Translations under genes and position numbers: made by a program
Shown here: piece after piece, positions 22,955-34,406 of the stretch
Layout of the letters: every line of letters begins with the position of its first letter
Numbering within the stretch: position 1 is the first letter of the stretch
DNA from: Poa pratensis
Taxonomy: Eukaryota; Streptophyta; Magnoliopsida; Poales; Poaceae
Assembly (NCBI GenBank): GCA_947311845.1
Contig: CAMZMU010000063.1
Span: 117,973,414-118,037,413 of the forward strand
Direction of reading: 5' to 3'
Length of the DNA stretch: 64,000 nucleotides
Notes under the pieces: generated by a model
Databases searched by the model: none
Seen by the model: only the letters and a program-made list of their open reading frames with translations
Told to the model about the DNA's origin: nothing

Positions 22955-25674
22955 CTAACCCGGCTGGTCCGTTATCCGGGCCGGGTGGTCCTCCATTATT
23001 TCCTCCAGCTTGTGGTCCGTGGCCGGGTTATTTCCATTACCCGGCCTCGGGCCGTTTCCTCCCATATCATCCTGGCAAACTCTCGTTCTTCCATCTCTGA
23101 AGATCAACACACTGGGCCAAAGAGTGATTTGCCGGTTTACCGTTCCTACTATGACGTGGACACGGCATGTTGAATGCTTCCTGGGGGTTAGCCGGTCCTC
23201 GGAAATTTCCCCTGTAATTGCCATTGTTGTTATTGCCTCGATAATTATCATCTCGCCGCTGAAACTTGTTATACCCGGTGTTTGTGTTTGCCACCAAATC
23301 TGAACCACCCTCGTGCTGCCTTTTGGAGTTATTCCCATTGTTACCATTGTGATTATTGTTCCCGTTGTTGTTGTTGTTGTTGGTTCTTTCCTCCGTTGTT
23401 GACGTTTCCTTTTCCCTTATCTTCATCATCATCCCGGGTCTTGTCTGTGGATGCGTGCTTATGAGCCGCTTCCATCAGCTGTCCCATGGTGATGGTTTCT
23501 GCTTCGCCAGTGGCCCTCAGTCGACCCATCTTCTGAATTACCGGGTCATATCTGCAGGTTTTCTCCATTGACGACACGGCCGCAGCTGGTGTAATTCCCT
23601 TTGATGAGTGAATGATGGCTGTAACCGGCGCATCCAGTGACGCGCTGACTCGCCTTTCTTCTGGAAACATCGCTCCAAATCCTATAGTGAACAACTTCTC
23701 ACACGTGCCCTTGAAATTCTTGACAAATAATGCCTTCAACTCATCCCAAGAATTGATAGATTTCTCGGGTAATCCATTGAACCATAACTTTGCTGCTCCT
23801 TCACTCATCATCAGGTACATGTATCTCGCGCACAAGTTGGCTGGCATTGCGAATACTCATCGCCATCTCGTAACTGCTGAGCCATGTTTCTGGATCCATG
23901 CTGGGGTCATAATTCGTCACCTTGCTTGGCTCTTTAAACTTCTCAGGAAAAGGTTCGCTCTTAATAGCATCTGAAAGACATTTAGTTCCAACCGGGTTAA
24001 GTAATGAAGAAACTAACGGCAAACCTGACCCGGTATTTGGTGCGTGGCCCATCACTCCTGCTTCAGGTTGTCCTCCGGCTCCTCCGGCGACACCTAAAGC
24101 CGGGTTTGCGCTCGCCGCACGCCGTGCTCTTGAACTGTTGACAATTGCTTGGGCCACAGACTGGGCCGGGGCCGGCTGATGCGGCCTCGGCGCCGGCTGA
24201 TTCTGGGCTGGCCTCTGCTGATGATCCCGAACGTGAGGCTGCGGCGCCGGGTGACCTTGATTCTGCTGTCCGTTCCTGACGCCTGATCCGGCTGGCCTTG
24301 GTGTTTCTCCGTGATGACTCCGGTTAGCTCGGCTATTGTATGGTGTTGAATGTAACGCTCCACTCTTATCCGGCATGTTTCCCTGCTGCGTGATCGCAGT
24401 TTTCAACATCTCAATTGCCCTGCGTGCTTCTTCTCCCTCTGGCGATTGATCAATCGGCATGCGGCATAATGCTAATGTTGCTGCGTACACGTTATCAGCC
24501 GGATTTGAGTAGTGACCATGGGCGTGTGGAACCGATCTGCTGGTGGTGGCATACCACCCGCAGCTGCTGTGTTCTGATTTTGCTGAGCTCCAGCCCGAGT
24601 GTTGGGTGGCACCCCGTTTCCTCCCTGATTTGCTCTAACCATGATTCCATGCCCAATTCCAACCGGCGCTGGCTCAGGCCGAGTGACATTGGGAGCTCCG
24701 TTTGGTGATGCAAAGTTCAATCTGTTGGATCTAAGGTCATGCCTGGCATCACCCGGGCTGGTTCCTCCTCTGATGTACTGCTGTAAGATCTTCATGGCGA
24801 TTCTGCACTGTTATCCTTTCTTGCTCCACACGGGCTCGATCCCGTTCTATCTCTTGTTGCTCATCAAACATGCGCTGCTGCTCCGCCAATAAAGCCTTCT
24901 GTTGATTCTCCAGCGTGATTCGTAACGTATCCAATTGCTGCGCCCGGGTTGCTGCGTTATCTGGTGTGATTGGGGTGGTAACTATTGCGGTCAAAGTCCA
25001 AGGGCCTAAAAACTGGTGGGATTTCCATCACAACCGGCTGTCCCGAGCCTTCACCCGGTTGAAAGGTCGTGAGACGCTGAATTCTTTCTCTGTTTTCTCT
25101 GGCCGCGCGCGTGGCATCGTCCTCGCTTACTGAAGTTTCTGTCCCATCATTGTGGTTCCTCAGTGTACACCAGCATGCTTCATGGTCCTTGGCTCCGACT
25201 CATAATCTTCCTCATCAGCCACGTACCCAAATCTCTCGTCAAACAACGGTAAGATCGATTCAGTATCTGTATCCAAATCTTCCTCGTCGGTACTCCGGCT
25301 CGCAAGCCTGGATGTCCGACTGATGTTCGAAACCTCCTGTTCCGACTGATCTTCTCCATCAGATTGGACGATGGTGGCTGCCCCTGAAACGGAGTCGCAC
25401 ATAACCTCGTCATCAATTTGCTGAATTGCATTAACCATACCTACGAAGACGTGGATCCGACCGAACGGGATCACCCGGCCGGTATCCAGCAGATCTGCTT
25501 CTTCTTTCCAGCCGGAATCGTCGACGATGCGGTTTCCGTGCTGATCCATCCTGACTCGCCGATCGCGAGGTTCTCCATCCCTCGCAGAGCTTCTCCCTTG
25601 ATGAGGACAGCTTTGGTCGCAGGCCCCACGGTGGGCGCCAACTGTCGTGGGGTTAACACGGCAGATGTTACCAT
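22955..25674 (-). pseudogene. Gag of the Tat element, starting inside the LTR
   Basis: On the minus strand an ATG at 25672-25674, 31 nt inside the 5' LTR, opens a frame that reads SAVLTPRQLAPTVG straight across the primer-binding site. Downstream blocks in shifting frames include an acidic stretch (STDEEDLDTDTESILP) and a coiled-coil-like region (LAEQQRMFDEQQEIERDRAR). A long Gln/Asn/Pro-rich linker follows at 24.8-24.1 kb. The gag core is at 23.85-23.45 kb (GAAKLWFNGLPEKSINSWDE, LKALFVKNFKGTCEKLF). A C-terminal basic Asn-rich tail contains a CPRHSRNGKPANHSLAQC zinc-finger-like motif. Several frameshifts break it. Confidence 0.82.
25623..25640 (-). other. Primer-binding site of the Tat element
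   Basis: Minus strand TGGCGCCCACCGTGGGGC, 2 nt inside the LTR. The same 18-mer is the primer-binding site of the second Tat element at 54511-54528, so the two belong to related families. Confidence 0.85.
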
Positions 25675-26255
25675 AGGGTAACTTGTATGTTGGGGCAAGG
25701 CGCCTTGGTCCTTCAGGAGATTGTCACGCTCGTTGGGGAAAAAGGGTTTACCCAGGTTCAGCCTCTCCATTGGAGATAAAGACCTACTTCCTGCTTCTAT
25801 GTTATTGATCTCGAGGTCTCGATAACTCGGCTACGACAACAGAGCCGGGTTACGAGACAGGTTACAAGGGTTTCGCTTGATAGCGGTGATATCGAACTAG
25901 GGTTAAGACTTCTACTTCTTAGGACTTAGAACTTGGAACTTATCTATCTACGTTCTGGGAGCCCGTTTATATAGACATCGGGTCTCCCGAACTTACAATG
26001 AATACCGAGTTACATACGAGCCCGGAGTCCTACTCTAGGTTCCTCTTGACCTTCCGTAGCTCCAAGTCACCCGGTTCATTCCTTCACTAGGACTCCAGTT
26101 CTTCTAGGTCCTTCCTTCTAGGGACGAGTCATGTTAGGCGCACTGGCCCAATATAACCCGGCCCACATCTTGTACACATCACCCGAACCAAGCCTTGGGC
26201 CGTCCGACTGATTATTCCTTGGTCATGAGTATACCGGGTTATTATCCCCCCAACA
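25643..26255 (-). repeat. 5' LTR of the 13-26 kb Tat element
   Basis: 613 bp, partner of 13210-13824. It contains the putative gag start codon near its inner edge. The outer edge is followed by the duplicated CATAT. Confidence 0.95.
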
Positions 26256-26260
26256 CATAT

Positions 26261-26540
26261 CATGGGATCGATTCTCATCGGCTCTCTTATATTGCCTTTT
26301 CTTGTGGGATTGATGTGTGATACTTCAATTTGCTAACCACCTTTTTATTATTTGTATTTATTATTGTACGACTTTAGTTGTGGAAACAATGCATATATAA
26401 CTCATACAAAGTTCACAGCTTTGTTGCCGACTCATGCCATTGCTAGCCTTAGGAAAGTTGCACGATAAACATATTCAATTTTCTTGTATTTCTATCTTTT
26501 CAACAGGGAAAGTCCCAAAGGACCTCCATACTAACGAGCA
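26261..26540. repeat. Unit A, right part
   Basis: Continues unit A after the Tat insertion. It matches 28200-28520 in unit B and 29545-29815 in unit C ('aggaaagttgcacgataaac', 'cagggaaagtcccaaaggac'). No gene. Confidence 0.85.
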
Positions 26541-26924
26541 GCGGTGGACTTACAATTTTCAGAGACGAGAAGGAGACACTTAGATATTACATTTGCATAA
26601 AAGACCCTAAACCTGTGATGAAGATTAGGATGGGTTCCTCCTCCACTGCACAAGGGCTTCCGAGCATGACCATTGCTTCGACGCCAAGAACAAGACCACT
26701 TGGGAGTTGGAACAGAGCAATTGTGAGGTGCCGCGCGGCACGTCGCCCAGGAGGCAAAGGGTGAGATGACGTTGGACAATGAAGACGGTGACCCGACGCC
26801 GCCGTCAACGCTTGGAGCGGCCGCCTGTCGGCCAGAACGGCCTTGTACGTTGATGCGGCACAAACGTATCCCGCTGAGCAGATCCATGTAAGGCGTATCT
26901 CCACTGAGCCTTAACATGCTTTCA
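26541..26924. other. Unassigned GC-rich spacer between units A and B
   Basis: This stretch has no counterpart next to the other units. Its minus strand is open for about 100 codons (26904-26587), but codon use and residues (Ala/Pro/Ser-rich) suggest chance. I see no recognisable gene. Confidence 0.4.
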
Positions 26925-28520
26925 AGGCATTGGAGGTTAGTTTAGTTGTACAAGTTTGGACTTTTTTCAACCGAGTCAGGATAAATAATCTTTGCAAAAG
27001 TGAGTCTTGGCCTTTTTTATTTTTACAGCCAAGCCATGATAGAAAAATCTGGATGCAAGTGACGAAACTAGAGATGTCCACTTTAAAAGCATTAGTGTAG
27101 ATTTCGTTTGTATCTCTCCGCGAAACAAAACTTTCAATTTATTATGGATCATTATCATTCTTACTTATTTAATATCTTCAATCTGGTACAGTGTGATCTT
27201 TTGCTGAAAAGAATTACAATTCTAGTAAGAATTTTAAAAGTATAATATAAATATAATTTTGATTTCTATCAGGGGTTTTCCTTTGGGCGTGTTCATTTTT
27301 TCCCATTTATTTGAGTTGGATTATTATTTTAATAATAAAGAACATAATTTTCATAAAATATACTTAAAACATTAAATATACTCTGCTTTGCATTTACAAG
27401 AATAGTCTCATATCTATTGCACATGTGTAATTATCTTTAATAGTTTTTACAAAGAAGAAAACTAAAAGAGTGCACACGCATAAGGCGATGGAGATTCTGA
27501 GGCATCAGATATTGATCATCGTAAAATGCATAAGAGCACCTAGAGTGTGGCGCTAATCCATCGACGCCAGGGTCATCCTAGCAGATCGGCAGTTACGGCA
27601 TACGATCCCGGGCGCCCGACACAAATGGATTCGTTGTGCGCTAGCTGTTTTCATGCTCACGACGTCAAATCTGAGTCCCATGGGAGTGTTTAATTAGCGT
27701 CTCCAACAAGAGTCCCGCGTTCTTGGCTACCTTTATTTCGTTTGATTTATTTTCATTACTTAAGCCTCATCCATTGTAGATTCTCTAAGAGGTTTTAGGT
27801 TCGATCACACCCGACAAGTGAAACATTGAAAATGCGGCGAATGGTGTGGATTTTTTATCCTCTATCTATTTATAATAAGAAGGAAAACAACTAATTTAAA
27901 GATGGTTGATCGCGTATCCCCGAGTCGTAATCCTGATCTAGAGCGTGGGCTTGTCTTCGAGGGGTGTAGAGTCGGACTCTTGAGTTATAGCAGGTGATGG
28001 TAAGTTGAAGGGGCGCATATGGATGAGGTTATTAGACCCTCTAGATGTAATGGCAGAGGACATTGTGAAGGTGTTATTCCCGATTACTCTAAATCCTAGT
28101 GTTTCTTATTTTGCATGGTATGTGCTTGTATACATGGGTAACCACTATACAGTTTCCTTAAAATACAATGACCGTGAGTCCTCTCAAATAGTGCGCATAT
28201 CATGGGATCGCTGTTCGTCGGCTCTCTTATATTACCTTCTCCTGTGGGATTGATGTGTGATACTTCAATTTTTCTAACCACCTTTTGATTATTTGCATTG
28301 ATTATTGTACGACATTAGTTGTGGAAACAATGCATATATTACTCATACAAAGTTCACAACTTTTGTGGCTGACCATACCATTACTTGCCTTGGAAAGTTA
28401 CACGATAAATATATTTTATTTTATTTCTATTTTTGAACAGGGAAAGTCACAAAGGAGATCCATACTGCATTAACTAGCAGCGGTGGGCTTTACATTTTGA
28501 ACAGGGAAAGTCCCAAAGGA
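26925..28520. repeat. Unit B of the triplicated sequence (uninterrupted copy)
   Basis: The only copy without later insertions, so it gives the ancestral order of sequences split apart in unit A. It preserves both empty sites: the LINE target at about 28090 and the Tat target 'gcgcatatcatggg' at 28195. Divergence from A is visible by eye throughout (substitutions plus small indels), so the duplication is much older than the retrotransposons. No conserved protein was recognised. Confidence 0.8.
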
Positions 28521-28554
28521 CCTCCATACTGCATTGCGCAGGCACGAGCCTATG

Positions 28555-29815
28555 GAGCAGGAGACAGGTGGGGAGTGTGGCGCCGCTGGCCCAGCAAGTA
28601 GTTTATCCGCTTGATCCGACCCGGATCCTCTCCACCTCCACGGCTTCGCGGGTTCACGCGTGCCCGGTCGCATTCGTTCGGTCTCGTGTGACCACTTCCG
28701 TTTTGCCCCAGCCCTGACCCGTACCCATGAGAGGACTGAACTTTCGGTTTTTTGTTTTCCGCTAATTAGCCCGGTCAAATATCTTGTTCTTAATTAATGA
28801 AGATGGAAAGTTTTTTGTCTCAATTTAAAAAATCCGACTTTTCTATGTGTTCGTGGCACCAGTCGACCAACCGCGATATATAACCCCTCATACAATCATG
28901 TCCCCATCTTCAGTTCTCAAAATGCATGCAATACATACACGTAGATCATTCTAAATCATTCAAAAAAAGAATCACAAATAAACATTTCAAATTAAACATC
29001 CAATCATTCGGAGTGCATATCTCAAAATTTTCGTATTTCACCATTGAAACATAAAATACAATGATTTTCAGTGTGTGGGTCCACATGTTTCAAAAGATCA
29101 TTTGGAAGTTGCACATGCGTTTATTAATCTCGAAGTTATCGATGCATTTAAAAAAAGTTTTGAACATGCTTTGTATCTTGATCTAGGTGGGTTAGGCATG
29201 TTGGATCTGACATGGCGGCGGGTGTCTTCGGACTCGTACGGGCAACCCTATTTCCACCACACATATGGTTGAATATGAGAGTTGCACAGGCCAGATATTT
29301 GGATTAGGTATGGGGCTCCGGTTAGGTGGTGATTTTATGTCTGTGCCGTATCCGGTTTGTCCATTCGGACATATAGGGCGAGTTTGGGGGGGGGGGGGGG
29401 GGGGGGGGGCAGTTGGACATGTTGTAAGCTTAGCTCCATTTTAGGATACACCAATTACACACTACCAACGAATCAACAGATGCCTCTAAATCCTAGTGTT
29501 CCGTAGTTCACATGGTACGTGCTTGTATCTCGTATACTGCGCATAACATGGGATCGATGCTCACTGCCTTCTTCTATTGCCATCTCTTGTGGAATTGATT
29601 TGTTATACTTTAATTTTTCTAACCACTTTTTGATTATTTGCATTTATTATTGTACGACTTTAGTTGTGAAAACAATGCATATATCACTCATATACAAAGT
29701 GCACACCTTTTGTGGCTTACCCATGCCATTGCTTGCCTTAGGGAAGTTGCACGATAAACAAATTTAGTTTTCTTTTATTTCTGTTTTTTGAACAAGGAAA
29801 GTCCCAAAGTGCCGA
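28555..29815. repeat. Unit C of the triplicated sequence (rearranged)
   Basis: Header 28558-28735 matches the unit A header at 1868-2010. After about 650 bp of unrelated sequence (28780-29435) the unit resumes with 'ttttaggatacaccaattac' and jumps directly to the segment at 'cctctaaatcctagtgttcc' (29485). Most of the body is therefore deleted. It ends like A and B near 29815. No gene. Confidence 0.7.
29386..29409. repeat. Poly-G tract (24 G)
   Basis: A run of 24 G residues inside the sequence unique to unit C, the complement-like counterpart of the poly-C tract at 2976-2998. Confidence 0.95.
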
Positions 29816-30914
29816 AAGCAGGCCGTTGTCATCGCCCCTCCCTCACAGGGGTCGAGCAAACCTTGTAGCGGTAGGCAATCGTAAACTTATCTTGCTAAGA
29901 GCCAAGAGATTTGCGAATTAGAACAGCTACTGTCGTTGACAGAGAGAAACATAGATTTTTTTTTTGCGAAGAGAGAGAAACATAGATTGGAAGAATGCAA
30001 TCTGTAAACACACGAATAATGACTAAATCCAATCGGATCCACCGAAGACAAACGTCACCGAATACCATGAGATCCACCGGAAACCCTCCCGTTGCTCTGA
30101 GTTGCGTACGAAGCATCAAACGTGGATTTAACCGTTATTAATTCATGTTACTCCCTTGGTTAGTAAAGTGTACTAGGGCGTGACCTAGCTCACTTAGCAC
30201 CCGGCACAGAAGGACAATTGAAGGCTTGAAACTTGCATCACACGACAGTGTACATTGCAACACAAGAAAGTTTCTCGAGGCCCATTTTTTAGACGAATAG
30301 AAAAGCACCCAGTCAGAAGTTTTCAGTCAAGACGACGCAAATATCTTTGCCACGGCGGCTGAAAAGCTCCCTATTGCCTCCTCGTCGCCGAGCACTCCGG
30401 AGCACCTAACATCATGGCATCAGGGAGCAGCAAGGAGCGTGTGAGTTGCAGCGTGAAAAGGGACGATGCAAGCATAATAAAACGGCTGAAAATATTCTGG
30501 GTGCTTACAAAATCCCAAATCCAACGGCTCGAGACTAGAAAACGCCACTTGGAGTTGGTGAAGGCAAAAACCGCGAAGTCTTCCGCTTCTCGACACAAAA
30601 GACAGAAATATCTTTGCCGTTGATCGTGAGGATAGACCTCACCCCAGCGTACCTAACGCATTGCAAAGCATCGAGGAACCTGAGGCATGACGAGCTTGAC
30701 GTTTGGTGACAGCACGTAGATGAGCTATTGTCAAGAGATTCCTTCCTCATGTATACATAAATAAACATGCCGACATCATTTACAAATGAATACTTCCAGT
30801 GATTGTAACACTTATCATGGATAAACTGTGCCATGTCAACGCCTTACAAACATAGTACTGTATCAAAAATGAAGAGGAATGGAGCCAGAAGTGTCCTTTC
30901 TGCATTAAGAACTA
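29816..30914. other. Unassigned region downstream of ORC6
   Basis: No convincing gene. Short frames exist on both strands (for example 30414-30623 plus) but show no recognisable domain, and nothing suggests splicing. A near-duplicate 'gagagaaacatagatt' occurs at 29940 and 29973, separated by a T tract. Confidence 0.4.
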
Positions 30915-31037
30915 CTCCCTCTGTTCCAAATTAATTGACTTCTATTTATCCACATGTGGATGTATCTACACATGTTATAAATATAGATACGTCCACATTT
31001 AGATAAATGGAAGTCAAATAATTTGGAACGGAGGGAG
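30915..31037. mobile_element. Stowaway-type MITE, 3' of ORC6
   Basis: A 123-bp element with near-perfect terminal inverted repeats (CTCCCTCTGTTCCAAATTA at the left, its complement with one or two changes at the right), flanked by TA at 30913-30914 and 31038-31039. These are the hallmarks of Tc1/Mariner-derived Stowaway MITEs in Triticeae. Its edge is 77 bp past the ORC6 stop codon, so it probably lies in the ORC6 3' UTR. Confidence 0.93.
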
Positions 31038-31114
31038 TAGCTGTATAGTCATACAGCAGTTCCAGTCTCGGTCTCTCAGCTATTCCATCCTTGGGAAGAC
31101 AGTTTCAGACTAAT

Positions 31115-33506
31115 TTAGTTGGCTGCCGGCGGTACTTCCAAGGGGCCGTCTGGCAGTTTCTTCTTGAAGTTGAGCCGAGCCTGCTTCCTTGGCTTGGCGG
31201 GGTCTAAGACAAACGAGAGATGCAATTTTAGCTCATGTACTGTGTGGCCTAAACATGGATGTAGAAAATTCCGAAGTACAAACCTGGTTTGGTTTCCTTG
31301 TTGGTGGAGAGAACTGAAGACTTCCACTGATTGTATGCTTGTTTTTCCATCTTCTTGTGTCTTTTGTGAGTTGGTAACTGAAATTGAAAGAATCAGACAG
31401 CAACCAAAACAAATATGTGCAGAATATCTAGCTGAGATATTTGGCAAACAAAAAATCACTCAAATGTAGATCTAAGGTCTTTCATCAGGGGCTAGCTAAG
31501 TGACTGACATGTTCAAGGAACAAGAAACTAATGATAACTAGCTGCAAGTTTGTGTTGCATGTGCCATAGAAAAGCATTTAGATCCACAAATTGAACCAAG
31601 TACTGGTAGCATGATGCATATGTACCTGTTCTTTTCAGCCATTCAGTGATCATACTTCCACTAGCTAAATGTGGTAACTAAAATCTTCGGTTGAACAGTT
31701 TTACTTTTTCCAATGAACTGATTGCTTTAAGTTGATGCATTATGTGCAGATCAAGCAAAATAAGTACATTATCCATTTGCTGCCTATTTATGCTGGAACA
31801 GTTTGCAATGAGCAATATTATTAATTCTTGAAAAAGGAGTCCTGTTGTTGGACACTACTACATTGCTGTCTTTTTGGTTAAACATTACCATAAGAAGTTC
31901 TACAAGAAAAAGGTCTTACTAACATAAAAGTATTTTTCAGCAAGCAAGGCACATATTGCTTACTACTTCTCTTCTTTTCGCAATCAGTACACACACTCAC
32001 AATTTGTAAGTGCCTTTTACTTGGTTAGGCATTTCAAAAGTACCAAACGAAAATCGATACTTGAAAAGTAACAAGAGTAAGCAGGTTCGTACATCCAGCT
32101 CATCTTGGTCATCCCCGGATGAGTCCTCAGAACTATCGCTGTCATCCTCATGTCTCCTTTTGCTAGGCAAAACATCCAGCAGTTCTGCATCAGCAGTTAC
32201 GAATTACAAGTTGTCGCAAAAAATAGGAATTAACAAACATTTATCATAATGGCTGTCTAAACTGGTTGCACCAACAGTAGAGCATGAGCAGATACCTCTA
32301 TTCCCTTTGATTGTCGTTGGATCCTTCTTCTCCTTGGCTATTCCAAAAACATCAAAACTAAGGTCTGCCATGGATGTTGAAACCTGCAAATGGCACACTT
32401 AACAGTCAAAACAGGATGAATAACATGTCATGTCCACACACTAGCATATATGAGATGCAGGAAAAAAATAACAGTGTGCAAAGATAGATGATCTGTTACC
32501 GTAGTAAATTCAGCACTAGAAGTACCACACAGGTCAATTAGCTTTAGTTTGTCAACTTTAAGCTGCAGCAGGAATCAGGAAAGGTTCAGTACTAAAAGAG
32601 GCAAGTCACTTATACATAAGCGGCAAACATGCAGAATGAACCATTGTTACTGATTCTGTTATCACCTTATGCCTTTTTGCACATAAATAGAAAGCTGCTG
32701 CAGTAAACACTGGCCGACCAAAGTCTGTGCTTGAGCGGCGAGAAGGAGGCAATGCAGCCAAGAAATGCTCCTTGTAGCTGAAATATTGAAAAGTTGCCTT
32801 CAGTACATCATTCAAACATCAAATACTTCACATCTCAGCCACACTGAAGATTCGGCCGTCTACTGCAACACCAAAATTTAGCAGACTTACAGTGTCAATC
32901 CCTTCTGCACAAAAGGTATCAACCTGACACATCCGAACTGGATGCCCAATTCACGCACGTCCAATGTCGTCCTACAAGAAGAAATCGCTCCATTCATCAA
33001 GGTGTGTTACTTGCACGTATCAATTAGCGAAGCAGAAGTGCGAAGTGACATACTTGACGCCAAGGCCATTCTGCAGTCCGTTGAATGATCTGATGTACGC
33101 TTTGTCTGACATCCCACTCATGCGCACGGCCTCTGCGCGATCAAATATCACCTGAAACCTGCACAATCCACAAATAATCAAACGCGGCACATCTTTAACA
33201 AACACCATTGCCCAACTGGGCAATTGGTCGAGCATTTAGAGGGCAAAGAAAACTCACTTGGTCGCGGCGATTTCGAGGCAGATGATGGCCTTGCACACTC
33301 TCCCTGCATGAGAAGAACATCAGAGACACGAAAAACAGAGAGATCGAGGGACAGATAGAAAAGGAAGGGGCGGCGCGGGATGCTCACGATGCCAGGACGG
33401 AGGAGTCGAAGTTGATGTCGCATTGGCGGCGGAGCTCGGCGGCCTTGCGCACGACGGGCCGGGACCCGGAGAGGCCGAGGCGGGCGGCGATCGCCGACAT
33501 GTCCAT
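31115..33506 (-). CDS. ORC6: Origin recognition complex subunit 6
   Basis: ORC6 is the smallest ORC subunit; ORC marks replication origins and loads MCM2-7 in G1. Ten exons on the minus strand: 33388-33506, 33258-33299, 33054-33158, 32891-32971, 32666-32777, 32500-32562, 32296-32383, 32093-32184, 31284-31377, 31115-31203, all with GT/AG borders. Together they give 294 codons, the usual plant ORC6 length. Recognisable segments are MDMSAIAARLGLSGSRPVVR, the first TFIIB-like fold (FQVIFDRAEAVRMSGMSDKA, ELGIQFGCVRLIPFVQKGL), the second fold (DFGRPVFTAAAFYLCAKRHK, DKLKLIDLCGTSSAEF), an acidic linker (HEDDSDSSEDSSGDDQDELD) and a basic C-terminus (KPRKQARLNFKKK). ATG 33504-33506 has a strong context (GCGGCCATGG). 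An in-frame ATG at 33578 would add 24 Pro-rich residues. The exon 1/2 junction is unusual (see findings). Confidence 0.93.
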
Positions 33507-33532
33507 GGCCGCCGGTGGGTAGTTGGTGGAAA

Positions 33533-33672
33533 ATTGGCGCGGAGCGGGAGGAACGGGAGGGGGGGACGGTTTCGGCATTGGAGGGAAGAAATAGCGCTCG
33601 ATTGGTTGGTTTTGGAATCCTTTTGGCGGGGAAGGGAAATGACGCGCGCTGAGAATATGCTAGTTTTCGCGC
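33533..33672. promoter_or_regulatory. ORC6 promoter/leader with three E2F-type sites
   Basis: Three matches to the plant E2F consensus WTTSSCSS lie just upstream of the ORC6 start: ATTGGCGC (33533-33540), TTTGGCGG (33622-33629) and TTTCGCGC (33665-33672). E2F/DP factors drive S-phase genes including ORC subunits in plants, so the arrangement suits the gene. Binding itself is inferred. Confidence 0.6.
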
Positions 33673-33937
33673 CTATGCTGTTTCCGGGTCGTGGTGGAAT
33701 GGGCTCTGGTCGGCTTCGTTACTGGGCTGGGCTAATCTGGGCTTAGGGGAGTGCATCTGCTCTTTTTGTCAAGAGTAGGGCCCGCAAAATAGTTGAGAGG
33801 AGAATATTACTTTTACAGCAAAAATTAAAACTTTCATACTAAAATGCAGATACGTACACACACTGGCGGATCCAGAGGGTGGGCCGTGGCCCACCCCGAT
33901 ATTCTGCAAACTTTGTTATTTACCTACTAAGAATTTA

Positions 33938-34062
33938 CTCCCTTTGTTCACAAAAGGATGTCTCAACCTATCTCAAATTTACATGTATCTACACACTAAA
34001 TCATGTCTAGATACATGCATATTTGAGCTAGGTTGAGGACATCCTTTTGTGAACAGAGGGAG
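33938..34062. mobile_element. Stowaway-type MITE inside the hAT-like element
   Basis: 125 bp, starts CTCCCTTTGTTCACAAAAGG and ends in its inverted complement, with TA duplicated at 33936-33937 and 34063-34064. The two arms can fold into a long hairpin. It differs in sequence from the MITE at 30915. Confidence 0.92.
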
Positions 34063-34189
34063 TAGAAGATTAGAACCTCTCTAGATGGCCAATAGGCCCA
34101 AATATACAACACTTTGACTTTCCTGTACCAGAACGATATGGACGAGCACGCTCGATCCACTGCCCCATTAGCGCTCTGCATGTGATTAG

Positions 34190-34406
34190 TATTAAAACTT
34201 CTACTAGGGTTTGGTTGAAGCGATGCCTTTTTCCTCGGCTCGCGTTACGTGTTAATATAGAGGGTCAAAACCCTAATTGATACAGAGTCGGTTTACAAAA
34301 CGTGAGAGTCAAGAAATACCAAAGCTTCGGTTTATAAACCACCGAAACTTGGTTTACAAGTTATGTATCTAAACTACCAAATATTCTAGAAGCCTATCTT
34401 TTAACA
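34190..34406 (-). repeat. 3' LTR of the copia element
   Basis: 217 bp. In element orientation it starts TGTTAAAAGATAGGC after a purine-rich tract (TTGAGGGAGGA) and ends TTTTAATA. The non-canonical end (TA instead of CA) is shared by the other LTR. Confidence 0.85.

Larger units (their letters stand above)
13210..26255 (-). mobile_element. Tat-lineage Ty3/gypsy retrotransposon with an antisense gene
   Basis: A full-length element, 13,046 bp, with LTRs 13210-13824 and 25643-26255 and TSD CATAT at 13205-13209 and 26256-26260. On the minus strand the order is LTR, primer-binding site, gag, protease, RT, RNase H, a second RNase H, integrase, a 5 kb region, polypurine tract, LTR. The second RNase H after the first one, and a long region between integrase and the 3' LTR, are hallmarks of the Tat lineage (Ogre/Retand/Grande relatives). 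The long region carries a spliced gene on the opposite strand. Frameshifts in gag, protease and integrase show the copy is no longer autonomous. Confidence 0.95.
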
